64,000 nucleotides of DNA from a virus, in the IMG/VR virus record IMGVR_UViG_3300007541_000018, positions 1 through 64,000 of that record; one strand, written 5' to 3'. Positions 5,123 through 14,918 of the stretch are shown in pieces (within the stretch, counting starts at the first letter, position 1; each line of letters begins with the position of its first letter). The notes under the pieces were generated by a model, which saw only the letters and a program-made list of their open reading frames with translations, had not been told where the DNA came from and searched no databases. The translations under genes and the position numbers were made by a program.

Positions 5123-7268
5123 AGGTCATAGTTGCCATAGATACTCTATTACTTTCGTTGTTTAGATTAAGGTAGATGCATGGACCTACTTTAATTCTAC
5201 CACCTGCTGTAAATGTTACTGGGTGCTTTCCTTCCCTAGCATCGCTTATAGCTTTACGAATCTTGCCGTCTTGGTTGCTGTGGAATGAGTCTCGTTGTTG
5301 CATAAGAACAGTTGAATTCATGACATCTGCTCCCCATTGAGTGTCCAACCCACCTGATCCTGTTGCAAATAGCCAATGCTTTACTCTAGGGTTGTTCACA
5401 TCTAGGTTTCCGTTTTCATCAGCAACTTCTCTTATCCTTCGCATGTTTAATTCTTTCTCCAAGTGAACACTTAACCTTGAAAGATTTACTTGTGACACCT
5501 TCCCACCCCCAGATAAGCCTGCACCCTTACACAAATTTTCTATTTCTTCTCTACCAAAACCTTTAGGCATATCTATTCCTAAATGATCCATTGTACGAAG
5601 TAATTGATCAGTAACTACACCCCTCGCTTGAGCGCCTGTTAGACCTTTTATTTTTAAGGCTTCCCCAGTAGCAATGCTTCGAGCAAAGCTGTTTATTTTA
5701 CCAACCTCCTCGGCCTCTTGGCGTATGTCTCTTACATCTTGAGAATTAAAACCTAGTTGGCTTACAACGCCTTTAGTGTGACTGTCCCATTGAGAAGGAG
5801 GCTTTACCAGTCGTGAGGTAAGGGTTCCTATGCTATGGGTTCCCCCCAGCTTAGTATCCGTTCCGTGCCTACCAGTATATGTTTTAAGAGAAACGCCTAC
5901 AGCCCATTTACCATCCTTCTGTTTGAGTAAGTATTCCTCAGGTATATGTGAAGGTTTTTCGTTATATATGTACAAGCAGTCAGGTTTAAACCCTACACCC
6001 ACATCTCCTGCACCAACTCTTATTACAGAGTCTGGTTTCATCATTCTCATAAACTCAGAGCGTCTTTCTAGTAATGACTGGAGGAATTCTTTAGCTATTC
6101 CAGGGTCATCCCCGCCTAAGAATGCAGCCATATCTAAAGCCTCATCAGCGTATCTATCTAAAGCACCTTGGTTCAATTCCATAGCATCACGGAGAACATC
6201 TCTATATTTTGTGATTAGCTTTTTCATATCTGCTGCCCCTTGAGCTTTTAAATCAGGGTCTTCAGACATTAGATTGAACAAACTTACTTCACCTTCCTCG
6301 GATAGGTTTTTAATCGCCTCCGATAGGTTGCCTCCTCCTATAGAGAGTCCATCAAACCCTACGCTATCTATATTGTATTCATCTTCTCCAATAATACCTT
6401 CTTCCCTCAACGATTGTCGAACCTTATCAATACGATTGACGGACTTTTCCAGCAATAACTGCAAAGGGTTTCTTGGTGGTAAGTTTAACGATACTCCTCT
6501 AAGATTACCGTCAATAGAACTTCTAAAGAACCATTGACCTGTGGTTAGTATAGATTTAGACTTGGATCTTCTTCTTTTATCTATGGGCTCAATAACTTTC
6601 TTTTCTCTGTAGTATACAAGCTCACTAACTGCTCTTAGCGCAGCTATTTGAACTCCTGAATCCACTCCCCCAATACCGTTACCTGTTTTAAGTATGGTAA
6701 ATAATGAAGTTAAAGCTTTGGCATGGTCGTTGTAATCAGTATGGACTGCCTCAACAATGGTCATGTTTTGAGCATCTAACTCAGAGATTATAGGTCTTCT
6801 TCCACTTTGTAGGTGCATAGCTCTCCAAAGAACGGAACCGTCACCTTTTCGTAATGAAAAGATATGTTTTGGTTGTAACATCTGCGCCTCGGAATCAGGT
6901 AAAGTTTTAATCCAAGAATAGATGTTCATCAAAGATCCTCCGAGGCCGGGGTAAAGCTCGTCCGCAACTTGAATACCCTCCTGAATCATTTGCTCTTCAG
7001 GAGTTAACTCCCTTTGGGATATTACTTCACCATCTTCTCCCCTTTCGGTCCCTGCCTCTTCAAACCAACGATCCAAAGCTTCTGCTTGCTCAGGTGTTAG
7101 CTGCCCTCCTGGGCCAAGCTTAACGCCGTTCCACCCTTTAAAAGGTCCACCTTTAGCTATGTAAACCGTCTCACTTCCTTCAGGTCTGGCCTCAACAGAT
7201 ATCTCTGCGCCGTCTGCTCGACTAACACTCTGAACTAGGTGAGAATATTTAGCTTCGTGTAACTTCAT
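5100..7268 (-). CDS. Large protein of unknown function (722 aa), possible nuclease-like segment
   Basis: 722 residues, not recognised with confidence. Residues 1-75 are a compact glycine-containing region (ADGAEISVEA; GPFKGWNGVKL). The middle is helical, with basic RRRSKSKS near residue 235. Around 430-465, KPDCLYIY is followed by GVSLKTYTG, which loosely resembles the PD...(S/E)xK core of restriction-fold proteins, but the acidic residue before the lysine is replaced by serine. The C-terminal region has PVTFTAGGRIKVG. It follows the tube-gene terminator. The only TATAAT-like element ends five bases before the ATG, and no ribosome-binding site is visible. The gene could be a virion protein or a DNA-acting accessory protein. 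Confidence 0.8.
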   Translation of the reverse strand: MKLHEAKYSHLVQSVSRADGAEISVEARPEGSETVYIAKGGPFKGWNGVKLGPGGQLTPEQAEALDRWFEEAGTERGEDGEVISQRELTPEEQMIQEGIQVADELYPGLGGSLMNIYSWIKTLPDSEAQMLQPKHIFSLRKGDGSVLWRAMHLQSGRRPIISELDAQNMTIVEAVHTDYNDHAKALTSLFTILKTGNGIGGVDSGVQIAALRAVSELVYYREKKVIEPIDKRRRSKSKSILTTGQWFFRSSIDGNLRGVSLNLPPRNPLQLLLEKSVNRIDKVRQSLREEGIIGEDEYNIDSVGFDGLSIGGGNLSEAIKNLSEEGEVSLFNLMSEDPDLKAQGAADMKKLITKYRDVLRDAMELNQGALDRYADEALDMAAFLGGDDPGIAKEFLQSLLERRSEFMRMMKPDSVIRVGAGDVGVGFKPDCLYIYNEKPSHIPEEYLLKQKDGKWAVGVSLKTYTGRHGTDTKLGGTHSIGTLTSRLVKPPSQWDSHTKGVVSQLGFNSQDVRDIRQEAEEVGKINSFARSIATGEALKIKGLTGAQARGVVTDQLLRTMDHLGIDMPKGFGREEIENLCKGAGLSGGGKVSQVNLSRLSVHLEKELNMRRIREVADENGNLDVNNPRVKHWLFATGSGGLDTQWGADVMNSTVLMQQRDSFHSNQDGKIRKAISDAREGKHPVTFTAGGRIKVGPCIYLNLNNESNRVSMATMTSSKEGCR

Positions 7269-7283
7269 AGTATATTATACAAT

Positions 7284-7314
7284 AACCCAGCCCAACTTCG
7301 GATTGGACTGGGCT
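7284..7314 (-). terminator. Terminator hairpin after the tail tube gene
   Basis: On the minus strand this reads AGCCCAGTCCAA, a 7-base loop, then TTGGGCTGGGTT: a 12-pair stem with two G-U pairs, followed by ATTGTATAA. On the plus strand the same two positions become C-A mismatches, so the hairpin is built for the leftward transcript of the sheath and tube genes. The U tract is weak. Confidence 0.6.
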
Positions 7315-7335
7315 ATGAAATTTGACTTTTATGTA

Positions 7336-7929
7336 TCAGGCTGTGGGGTTGCCTTCGATTACCATGTAATCCCAACGGAACTTCATGGTGATAGTGTCCA
7401 TATCATTCTGAGCGTAGACCTTCTCAGCCTTGGTGATCTGCTTGGGGTAAACACCTTTGAGCTTGATCACTTGCTGTACTTCGTTGCGACCATTAAGTTC
7501 AATGATCTCTACCTTGGACTTGAATTTACCAGGGTTAGCCTGGAATGAGGTAGCATACTCACCAGTCTCAGGGTCCCATACAGATGTCATGTACTTGTAG
7601 AGTTGGAAACCTGTCTTTGAGTTAAGAAGGTTATCAAACTGTACCTCAAGCTCATCATGCTGTACACGGCCAGGGTAGTAAACCTTATCGTTTACTCTGT
7701 TGACCTCGATGTCTTGAATGGTGTAACCGAATCCACCAACTCTCTTAGCTGCTAATGTAAGTGGCTTTGAGAAGGTAGAAGGAGTCTCGATACCAGTGGG
7801 AGGGAAGAAAGTAATCTCCCACTGATAGACGCGCACGGCATCAAGATCCTGTGAGATAACAGGGAGTCCCTCATTATCATTGAGGTCACGATTTAAATTA
7901 TTAGCGTAGTAAGAACTGCGAAATGGCAT
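7336..7929 (-). CDS. gp19: Tail tube protein (T4 gp19-like)
   Basis: 197 residues (T4 gp19 is 163). The sequence has the typical tube-protein layout: an N-terminal arm, VYQWEITFFPP, PLTLAAKRVGGFGY, the YYPGRVQHDELEVQFDN strand region, the YKYMTSVWDPETGEY segment and a closing MKFRWDYMVIEG strand. The protein stacks as hexameric rings inside the contractile sheath, forming the DNA channel. It lies 6 bases downstream of the sheath gene, the same sheath-tube order as in T4, and is followed by a terminator. Start at the ATG at 7929; the ribosome-binding site is weak, suggesting coupling to sheath translation. Confidence 0.92.
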   Translation of the reverse strand: MPFRSSYYANNLNRDLNDNEGLPVISQDLDAVRVYQWEITFFPPTGIETPSTFSKPLTLAAKRVGGFGYTIQDIEVNRVNDKVYYPGRVQHDELEVQFDNLLNSKTGFQLYKYMTSVWDPETGEYATSFQANPGKFKSKVEIIELNGRNEVQQVIKLKGVYPKQITKAEKVYAQNDMDTITMKFRWDYMVIEGNPTA

Positions 7930-7935
7930 GGCTTA

Positions 7936-10068
7936 TCAGGTTATGTTTGCGGATTGGTTGGTTAGGTTCAACTCAAACACGATGATCTCAGCAGCCTTGG
8001 TAGGCTTAATGAGAACTTTGCACCAGAGTTCGTTACGATCAACGCGGACTGGTGTGTTAGTAGTTTCGTCACAGATCACCTTGAACTCAGTGATACCTCT
8101 TCTTCTGCGAATATCGTCAACAAGAGGCTCGACAACATTGGTTACCTTCTCCCAAGTTACATTGTCGTTTGGCTCAAAGGCGAACTGTCTTGTGGATGCT
8201 AGTAGGATCTTACGAATAACAATCATCATCCTTCTAACATTTACTCTGTCTAGGGCTGTGGGAGCACGCTGAGTGGTGCGCTGACCGAAGATGGTAATAC
8301 CCTGCTGTGGGAAGTTAACGATAGGGTTAACCACATTTCCACCAGAGTACATAGCATCACGATCACCTTGGTTAAGTCTAACCTCTACATCAGTTGGCTT
8401 GGTTAAGCGACCACGGACAAACCCAGCAGGAGCAAACCATGGATCAGCGACCTCATCGGTGTAAGCCATTTGTCTTACAGCAAAGATAGAGGGGTCATAC
8501 CATCTATCAGCACCGTCAAACTGGCTGAAAGTCTTGACCCAAGGCCAGTAGACAGCGGCATAGGAAGAGTTTATTGCAGAGGTTCTGTCTCCTGCAAGGC
8601 CGTTAGTCCAGTCTATAGCGTCTTGAGTGGAGCCTACAGCATAAGGAGGAGCAACAACCGCAAGAAAGTTTTTGGTAGTTTCTGCTAATGTAACTAGAGC
8701 GTTCTGAACAGAAGGGATTGTAATCCCTGGTACGATTGCCATGGAGATGTTTAGTAAATCATCATCAAGGGCTTGCATACCAGTCTTAGGTTCAGCAGCA
8801 CTATCACCTATGATGGCATCAGCTACATCGGTATCTGCGGCGGGTATACCACTGTCACCACCAGCCATGCTGTAAATTCCAGGAAGGGGCTTTACGAATC
8901 TAGGAGAAGCTGTAGTGTAACTTACACCATCATCATTTCCAGGAGCAGGACCGCCTCCGAAGCTACCATCCCAGCTAATAGTATAGGCAGCTACTCCAGG
9001 GCCAGCACCTTCAATAGTTGAAGTAAGACCCATCTCAGTAATCTTCTTAGCAAAGTGAGTTAGAGGAGTAGCATCAAAATCTGTTCCCTCTAGAACAAGG
9101 TTACCCTTAATAACATTAGAAGTGTTATCTACAATACCTGTGTTAATAACATCCTCAACAAATCCTGTGTTTTTTACTAAGGATATTTTGAAGTTCTCTA
9201 CGAGGGCACCTTCATCTTCTATACCTAGAACAACAGACTCACTACCTGTAGAGTTAATAGTTATACCTACACCAGAGTAAGTACCGTCACTCTTAATACC
9301 TCTATTGTATCCTCCTCCGGGCCATAAAGATTCAGCCAAGTAAGCAATAGAACTTGTACCAGTACTCTTAAGAGTAGCACCTCTTACAGTTATTGAACTT
9401 GCCCAAGATCCGTCTCCATCTCCGTTGATACCTACTTTCCTAAGGCAAGTTAGAGGGGTGCTTCCATCAAGCTCATAAGCTGAAACTGCTATTTGAGCGG
9501 ATGATCCTGCGAATCCACCGACAATATAACCCGTGGAAGTGTCAGCAGGATCGAATGTAGCAACTACCTTAGCCCCGTCGAATAAACTTCCTATTGCATG
9601 TATAAGAGCGCGGCCCTGAGAGGAAGCGTCAACTAGTGATGAAGGTACAGTATATGTTTTTGGGCTTCCAAATTGGGTAACCCCAAACTGGTTATAAACT
9701 TGTACTTTAAAGACTGCGCCTGAGGTTGTCCCTAGTCCCATAGCTGAGACTTGGACTGCTGGACAGGAGCCAAGAGCTACAGCGGCAGAAGCCTCAACAG
9801 AGCCAGCACCAGCAGCCCTGACATAGTAAAGGCTGTTAGTAGCCTCAAGCATCTCTAAAGATCCTTCAAGACCCTGGCCGTAAATAGATTCGGAAGGTCT
9901 ACCAAAAGTTTGAAGTAAAGACTCTTGAGATGTTATTAAAGTAGCCTTGTCAACTGGACCGCGATCAGCGAATCCAACGACACCTACTACGGAAGGGTTA
10001 ATAGAGACAGGGTAATCACTAAGATCCTTCTCTATAACATATACGCCGGGGCTTACAAAATTTGCCAT
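7936..10068 (-). CDS. gp18: Tail sheath protein (T4 gp18-like)
   Basis: 710 residues (T4 gp18 is 659). The N-terminus SPGVYVIEKDLS and the following VVGVVGFADRGPVDK, FGRPSES, and the C-terminal RTTQRAPTALDRVNVRR...RKILLASTR and FEPND segments are diagnostic of contractile sheath proteins. The variable middle (about residues 110-400) is a protruding-domain region. The sheath surrounds the tube and contracts on infection. A good AGGAG ribosome-binding site precedes the ATG at 10068. The gene is preceded by a small conserved-looking gene and a TATAAATA-like element, and followed by the tube gene. Confidence 0.95.
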   Translation of the reverse strand: MANFVSPGVYVIEKDLSDYPVSINPSVVGVVGFADRGPVDKATLITSQESLLQTFGRPSESIYGQGLEGSLEMLEATNSLYYVRAAGAGSVEASAAVALGSCPAVQVSAMGLGTTSGAVFKVQVYNQFGVTQFGSPKTYTVPSSLVDASSQGRALIHAIGSLFDGAKVVATFDPADTSTGYIVGGFAGSSAQIAVSAYELDGSTPLTCLRKVGINGDGDGSWASSITVRGATLKSTGTSSIAYLAESLWPGGGYNRGIKSDGTYSGVGITINSTGSESVVLGIEDEGALVENFKISLVKNTGFVEDVINTGIVDNTSNVIKGNLVLEGTDFDATPLTHFAKKITEMGLTSTIEGAGPGVAAYTISWDGSFGGGPAPGNDDGVSYTTASPRFVKPLPGIYSMAGGDSGIPAADTDVADAIIGDSAAEPKTGMQALDDDLLNISMAIVPGITIPSVQNALVTLAETTKNFLAVVAPPYAVGSTQDAIDWTNGLAGDRTSAINSSYAAVYWPWVKTFSQFDGADRWYDPSIFAVRQMAYTDEVADPWFAPAGFVRGRLTKPTDVEVRLNQGDRDAMYSGGNVVNPIVNFPQQGITIFGQRTTQRAPTALDRVNVRRMMIVIRKILLASTRQFAFEPNDNVTWEKVTNVVEPLVDDIRRRRGITEFKVICDETTNTPVRVDRNELWCKVLIKPTKAAEIIVFELNLTNQSANIT

Positions 10069-10080
10069 TATTTACTCCTA

Positions 10081-10257
10081 TCAGGTGGTTTTTATACGAA
10101 GTATTCTTCTGCGAGCCATTAGCAAGCACTGTTGAGATACGGCTGTTTCAGGTACAACTATTGTTTGTTTTGGTTTTAGCCACACCCTACGGGGACCATT
10201 CTGGTAGTTAAACAGTATTTCAAATGATTGCAGGCTATCGTTTGTAATGGACTTCAT
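10081..10257 (-). CDS. Small protein of unknown function upstream of sheath
   Basis: 58 residues, translated by eye from the minus strand: starts MKSITNDSLQSFEILFNY, then a GPRRVWLKP segment, a VVPETAVSQ segment and a basic end (MARRRILRIKTT). A clear AGGAG site lies five bases upstream of the ATG at 10257, and the stop is 12 bases before the sheath start. The position, ribosome-binding site and mixed strand-forming composition make a real gene likely. It is probably a small virion or tail-assembly protein; no function is recognised. Confidence 0.7.
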   Translation of the reverse strand: MKSITNDSLQSFEILFNYQNGPRRVWLKPKQTIVVPETAVSQQCLLMARRRILRIKTT

Positions 10258-10283
10258 ATCAAATCTCCTATTACTATCTAGTC

Positions 10284-10291
10284 TAGTTATA
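10284..10291 (-). promoter_or_regulatory. Late-promoter-like octamer upstream of small gene/sheath/tube
   Basis: TATAACTA on the minus strand, one mismatch to the T4 late promoter TATAAATA, 26 bases before the ATG of the 10081-10257 gene and upstream of its AGGAG site. This is sensible geometry for a gp55-type sigma. It would drive the small gene, sheath and tube. Confidence 0.4.
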
Positions 10292-10309
10292 ATTAATTTT
10301 TGCGATATT

Positions 10310-13300
10310 TTATGGTATAGCTGGTCCGCCTAGGCCTCCCCCTCCGCCTGGGCTTGCCCCTCCGCCTGGGCTTGCCCCTCCGCCTGGGCTTGCCCCTCCG
10401 CCTGGGCTTGCCCCTCCGCCTGGGCTTGCCCCTCCGCCTGGACCATCAGGCTCGGTGAGACCTAATCCTCCTTGGACTGAGTAATCAGGCTCGGTGATTT
10501 CATCGTAACTCACATAGTCTGAGGCTGGGTCCCACCAGTAGTTCTTTGAGGTGGTTACTTCCCCGGAGACTGCTGCGGCGAGTGACCAAGCCTCAGTAGA
10601 ACCAGACTCTTGAGATATTCTGTTATTCTCTATGGTTACGGCAGATAAAGTATAGTCCTGAGAAGGCCATGCGCCGACTCTTATTGATGCATCGGTTCCA
10701 CCTCTTAACCAGTTACCCGACACACTCACTCCGCTAACATCACCAAGCCTAGGTCTTATTCTGACGCAGTTCTGCATTCTATACCCAGAGGTTCCGCTAG
10801 GAGTGGAGATATAATTATCCTTTATCTCGATGCCTGAGCCTGAGTTGACAACTACACCGTAGTAATTTCCATCCTCAGCTAAACCTATTTGGTGTATGTA
10901 ATTGTTTGAAACAACTGCATTACCCTTAATGTTTATACCATTACCTCTACTGTTAATGACTTCACAGTTTCTAACAGTAATATTTTTACCAGTGATGGCT
11001 GCTCTATAAGATCCAGCGATTCTTCCATCTTCTATGACAATTCCTGAGTAGTCTTGGTCAGACTCTATTCCGTGAATCAATGTCTTTCTATCGAATATGT
11101 GGAAGTTTCTTAAGGTTACATCGTTAGCTCTTATCTTTACAGTGGTACTAGCCTTGAAACCCTCGTAGACTCCTGGCTGAGTAATAACATTGTTAATAAC
11201 CGAAGGATATTTTTCAGAAAGATCTCTTCTTACTGTAGGTGAAACCTCTTTTGGTATGAACAACGATCTAGATAATCCATCCCCATTAGGTCTAACCCTT
11301 GCTGGAAATAAGGTATCCTTATGAGTTTTAAACATTTCAGTTAAGAATGAGCTTCCTAGTTCACCTTCTCGTAAGTATCCTTGAGACTGATCATAGGCAG
11401 GGTCACCTTCAACTAAGCCTTCATCCATACTAATTGGTCTAGAGGCTGTTTGATAACCAAAGTAAAGCGTCTCTGGAGATCCGTAATCGCGTATCAGAGA
11501 ATCTATATCTCCACTAAACGCTAAGACGCTCATCGCTTCTGCGGCTGCCCATCGAGTATCCAAAGCTTTGTTTTGTTGATCAGCAGTAGTATCTACAGGG
11601 TTATTTGAATCTATACTTTCAAACTCTCCAGGAAGGGATGGTCTAGTTCTATCAAAAACTAGTTGCTCTACGACAGCTTGAGATAATGTTAAATCTCTAA
11701 CCCATCCAATAGGATCACCATGCCAAGTTCCTCCCTCAGATACTGTAATGTTACTAACCTCTACAGGAGTTACACCTGTAAGAGAAGTATCTAAATCATA
11801 CCTGTTATCATGGGTGTTTAACCAGAACAATCTTCTAGTTAAGTTGGTTGATGTAGCGGTAGAGATATCGCTTCCACTAGTAAGACCTCTAAGCCTTCTC
11901 ATTATTATTCCAGCGGATCTACTGATGTTATCATCAACATTGTAGAGTACGCCAGTAGAAGCTACAGCACCTAACATATCAACACAGTGTTGTGCTACAC
12001 TAACCATAAGATCCTGTTTATCAGAATCAGAAGTATGTAGTAATAGAGCAGCCTCATTGAATACTACTTGAGCATCACTTATAGTCCTTGGCATATTCTT
12101 ATAAGGTCTTGCACCCATGACCTCACCTCTAGGAATACCATAGTACCAAGGTCTACTCAAAAGCTGTCTAGCTCTCTGGACTCTAGTTCCAGAACCTGTT
12201 AGTAAGATATCTTCAGACTCTAATACATCAAGAGACTGGAAGTTATCTAAACTTAGTTCACTAACACTATAGTTTATTTTAGAACCAGGAGATCCGTAAG
12301 GACTGGGGCGTAATGATTCCTCAGGGATGCTAGTTACGCAAGTGAGAATAGACATGTCTCTTACGAAAATGTTTGGAGAGTTATGGCCTAAAACATCAGT
12401 CTCATAGGAAGTACTACTTCTAGTTGATACTAAACTATCGTGATGAACGAGTGTGACTGGATAAGTTACTGCTCCAGTAGCATCATAGTTCTCAACTCGA
12501 TCATCGAATGATTGGGCTGCATCAGGAACAGGGTTAAGAACACTACCGTTTCTCCCATCGGCAGGTGCAGGGGACACTGCTGTTACAGTAACATCAACCT
12601 CTCCATCAGGAACTAGGACCCAAGGGCTTCCATCAGCGAAAGATCCGTGTACTACGGCGTCACCAAACTCCCAAGAGATACCTGTTTCGTCATCAGTTAC
12701 AGTATCACTTACAGACCATTGGAGTTCAGTTACAGTTACAGTTAAGATGCCACTATCCTTTCCGTAAACTGTCATACCATCTTTTATGGCTTTCGCTCTT
12801 ACTACGAAATAGTACTCACCGTTTCCATTTAGGATGGCTGCGTTGGCGCTGGTATCTGAAGTCGTAGTTAATAAAGTATAATCAGCCTTGACCACACCAT
12901 ACTCTTTATCAAAAGAAGGATGTGATCCTTGGAACAAGTTAGTTGTTCCATACTCTCCAGACATTGCATACCCAAATAAAGCATTGTCTAGTCTATAAAC
13001 TTCATACTCTACTGAAGAATGCCCATCTGTAGTCACAGCATCCCAGCTAAGATCTATTGAAGTCTCTCCTGCTGAGTAAGAAGTTGTTGGAGATACAGCC
13101 TCTAATGAAGCTAGAGCGTAGAGAGCTTGGGCGTCAGTAGTTTCATTACCATCATACGCCCCAACGAAAGAAGTGTTGTTGAAATGAGGGTTGTGAGTAT
13201 ACCATTGCATCATAGGGGTGTGGTCATACTCACCTGTTAACCATAGCCATTGCATAGCCGCAGCTATGTAGGAGTTCTCCTCATCTGCGTAGCATGAGCC

Positions 13301-14911
13301 TGCTCCATTAGGAATGCACATATGACCAAAAGGAGAATGAGTTAATCCCCAACAATCCTTAACAGCCCTACCTGCCTGAGGAAGGTATAGGAATTGATCA
13401 ACCTCAGGTGGTAATGTAACTCCAAGTAGTTTTGCAAACCATAGCTTTATTGCCATATCGCCTTGACGGAACTCTCTGGCTGCACGCATGTCAGCTAATG
13501 TCAGTCCTGTAGGGCCTGCACTTACCCCCAACCCTAAGGTATTCCTGTAATAGCTTGCTGTTGCATGGGTGGCTTCAACATCACGAAGACCTAATGTTCC
13601 TTGGTTAGTTTTACCATAACTTATTATGTTAGGGAAACTACTTTTTAGTGTCTGGCAGACTGTAGCCTTGTTATAAAGAGGCTCGAATGTAGGGTTATAA
13701 ATACCATAAGTTTCTATCCCTAAATCCTCCATTCGATCATAAATAGCTGCTATTGCAAACAGCTTCATGGCAGATAGGTTTCTTTTCAAAGATACTGAAT
13801 TTACTCCATGAGAAGCCCATCTTCTTTTTGATACTCCTTGAGCCCAATCACCAGTACCGAATGCGGGTACGCTGCATACAAATTTAAATACATCCCAAAG
13901 CTGTTCTTTGGTTTCTCTATCAAAACCAGTACCGCTAACTGATGCGAATTTAAGAGCAGTGTTATAGAGAATGTCGATTATGTACTCAAATTGATTATGA
14001 TCAGTTAAGGAATTCTGTCGAGTGTCAATAGGTATCCCAGTTATAACCCTTCGATCTACTCTTGTACCTAGATTATCTTCGCTGGATAGATACTCATCAC
14101 AGGAAGTTAATAAAGGTTCGGCGTCTACTTCCTCCGGGTCAACGCATCTTTCCCTAATTATCTCACTAAAAACTTCCTCCCTGTAGACTTCACTATCTGG
14201 TCCAAGAACTAAATCATTATCAAAAGGTACATTAGGAACAACCTCTCCCATCTTGTCTTTGAATTTTTGCCACGCACTTACATCATAGGTTCCATCTGTT
14301 TTACCAAAAGGATACGCTCTATAAGTAGGGTAAGTGGAACAGTGTAAAGTAAATCCTTCACTTCCTCTTTCCAAAGTAGCAGGTAATCCTATACCACTAA
14401 ATGCAAAACCTACTACTAAAGTATCCCCATCCTGTAGAGTAACTGTGTAGCTCGCAAGATCATCTGAGCTATCTTCATAAGAAAACTCTGAAAAACTAGT
14501 CTCTGTACCATCATCACTTTCATCAATAGAAGTGGAGCCAAGGTCTGTAGTATACGATTGCCTAACAATAGGTGGCAGGACCGCCTCAAAGTCCCACCCA
14601 GAGGGAATTTCATTGTTATCATTTGTGAAAGGTAGCTGATTGAATGGTGCTCGTATAACCTTTACAAGCAATGCATGACCTAAGTCACCAGCGTTATCCA
14701 TTCTAAAAGCATCTTTAGTGCCCTTTAAGTTATGATGAAGATTAGGGGTGTTGTAGCTAATAGTGTAGCTTCCTGGGCTTACCCAGCCTCCTGTGGCTTT
14801 ATCAGAACCGCTAGATGCTCTCCAGATTCTTTGTTGAATATTAGATCTAGTTACTTTGATACCTAACTCATTAAATTGAGTTACTTCTTGATAAGGTATA
14901 AGGTCGCTCAT
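10310..14911 (-). CDS. Large tail fibre/adhesin with beta-helix and Gly-Pro-rich C-terminus
   Basis: 1533 residues from the ATG at 14911, directly after the giant gene; an upstream GTG at 14938 would overlap that gene. Residues about 250-600 contain a helical, tryptophan-rich region rather like alpha/alpha-toroid carbohydrate-active proteins. Residues 604-730 look like a fibronectin-III-type domain (IDLSWDAV...YEVYRL...YYFVVRAKA). A WxFG...GSPWVLVP module follows, which is shared with the giant protein. Residues 1244-1457 are a right-handed parallel beta-helix (repeats such as GIVIEDGRIAGS, NITVRNCEVINS, GNAVVSNNYIH). The C-terminus is a GGGASP repeat. Host recognition or surface-glycan binding is inferred from architecture and location; no catalytic residues were assigned. 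Confidence 0.85.
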   Translation of the reverse strand: MSDLIPYQEVTQFNELGIKVTRSNIQQRIWRASSGSDKATGGWVSPGSYTISYNTPNLHHNLKGTKDAFRMDNAGDLGHALLVKVIRAPFNQLPFTNDNNEIPSGWDFEAVLPPIVRQSYTTDLGSTSIDESDDGTETSFSEFSYEDSSDDLASYTVTLQDGDTLVVGFAFSGIGLPATLERGSEGFTLHCSTYPTYRAYPFGKTDGTYDVSAWQKFKDKMGEVVPNVPFDNDLVLGPDSEVYREEVFSEIIRERCVDPEEVDAEPLLTSCDEYLSSEDNLGTRVDRRVITGIPIDTRQNSLTDHNQFEYIIDILYNTALKFASVSGTGFDRETKEQLWDVFKFVCSVPAFGTGDWAQGVSKRRWASHGVNSVSLKRNLSAMKLFAIAAIYDRMEDLGIETYGIYNPTFEPLYNKATVCQTLKSSFPNIISYGKTNQGTLGLRDVEATHATASYYRNTLGLGVSAGPTGLTLADMRAAREFRQGDMAIKLWFAKLLGVTLPPEVDQFLYLPQAGRAVKDCWGLTHSPFGHMCIPNGAGSCYADEENSYIAAAMQWLWLTGEYDHTPMMQWYTHNPHFNNTSFVGAYDGNETTDAQALYALASLEAVSPTTSYSAGETSIDLSWDAVTTDGHSSVEYEVYRLDNALFGYAMSGEYGTTNLFQGSHPSFDKEYGVVKADYTLLTTTSDTSANAAILNGNGEYYFVVRAKAIKDGMTVYGKDSGILTVTVTELQWSVSDTVTDDETGISWEFGDAVVHGSFADGSPWVLVPDGEVDVTVTAVSPAPADGRNGSVLNPVPDAAQSFDDRVENYDATGAVTYPVTLVHHDSLVSTRSSTSYETDVLGHNSPNIFVRDMSILTCVTSIPEESLRPSPYGSPGSKINYSVSELSLDNFQSLDVLESEDILLTGSGTRVQRARQLLSRPWYYGIPRGEVMGARPYKNMPRTISDAQVVFNEAALLLHTSDSDKQDLMVSVAQHCVDMLGAVASTGVLYNVDDNISRSAGIIMRRLRGLTSGSDISTATSTNLTRRLFWLNTHDNRYDLDTSLTGVTPVEVSNITVSEGGTWHGDPIGWVRDLTLSQAVVEQLVFDRTRPSLPGEFESIDSNNPVDTTADQQNKALDTRWAAAEAMSVLAFSGDIDSLIRDYGSPETLYFGYQTASRPISMDEGLVEGDPAYDQSQGYLREGELGSSFLTEMFKTHKDTLFPARVRPNGDGLSRSLFIPKEVSPTVRRDLSEKYPSVINNVITQPGVYEGFKASTTVKIRANDVTLRNFHIFDRKTLIHGIESDQDYSGIVIEDGRIAGSYRAAITGKNITVRNCEVINSRGNGINIKGNAVVSNNYIHQIGLAEDGNYYGVVVNSGSGIEIKDNYISTPSGTSGYRMQNCVRIRPRLGDVSGVSVSGNWLRGGTDASIRVGAWPSQDYTLSAVTIENNRISQESGSTEAWSLAAAVSGEVTTSKNYWWDPASDYVSYDEITEPDYSVQGGLGLTEPDGPGGGASPGGGASPGGGASPGGGASPGGGASPGGGGGLGGPAIP
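10341..10440 (-). repeat. 18-base tandem repeat encoding GGGASP
   Basis: Five exact 18-base units (10341-10430) plus a partial sixth unit, in frame at the C-terminus of the fibre gene. Each unit encodes the six residues GGGASP. Being exact at the DNA level, the array can change length without breaking the frame. It is followed by a short GGLGGPAIP end. Confidence 0.9.
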
Positions 14912-14918
14912 GGTATTA

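Noticed and set aside
10341-10440. Short tandem repeat considered as a CRISPR-like or origin-type array
   Set aside because: Units are 18 bases without spacers and are in frame within a fibre gene.
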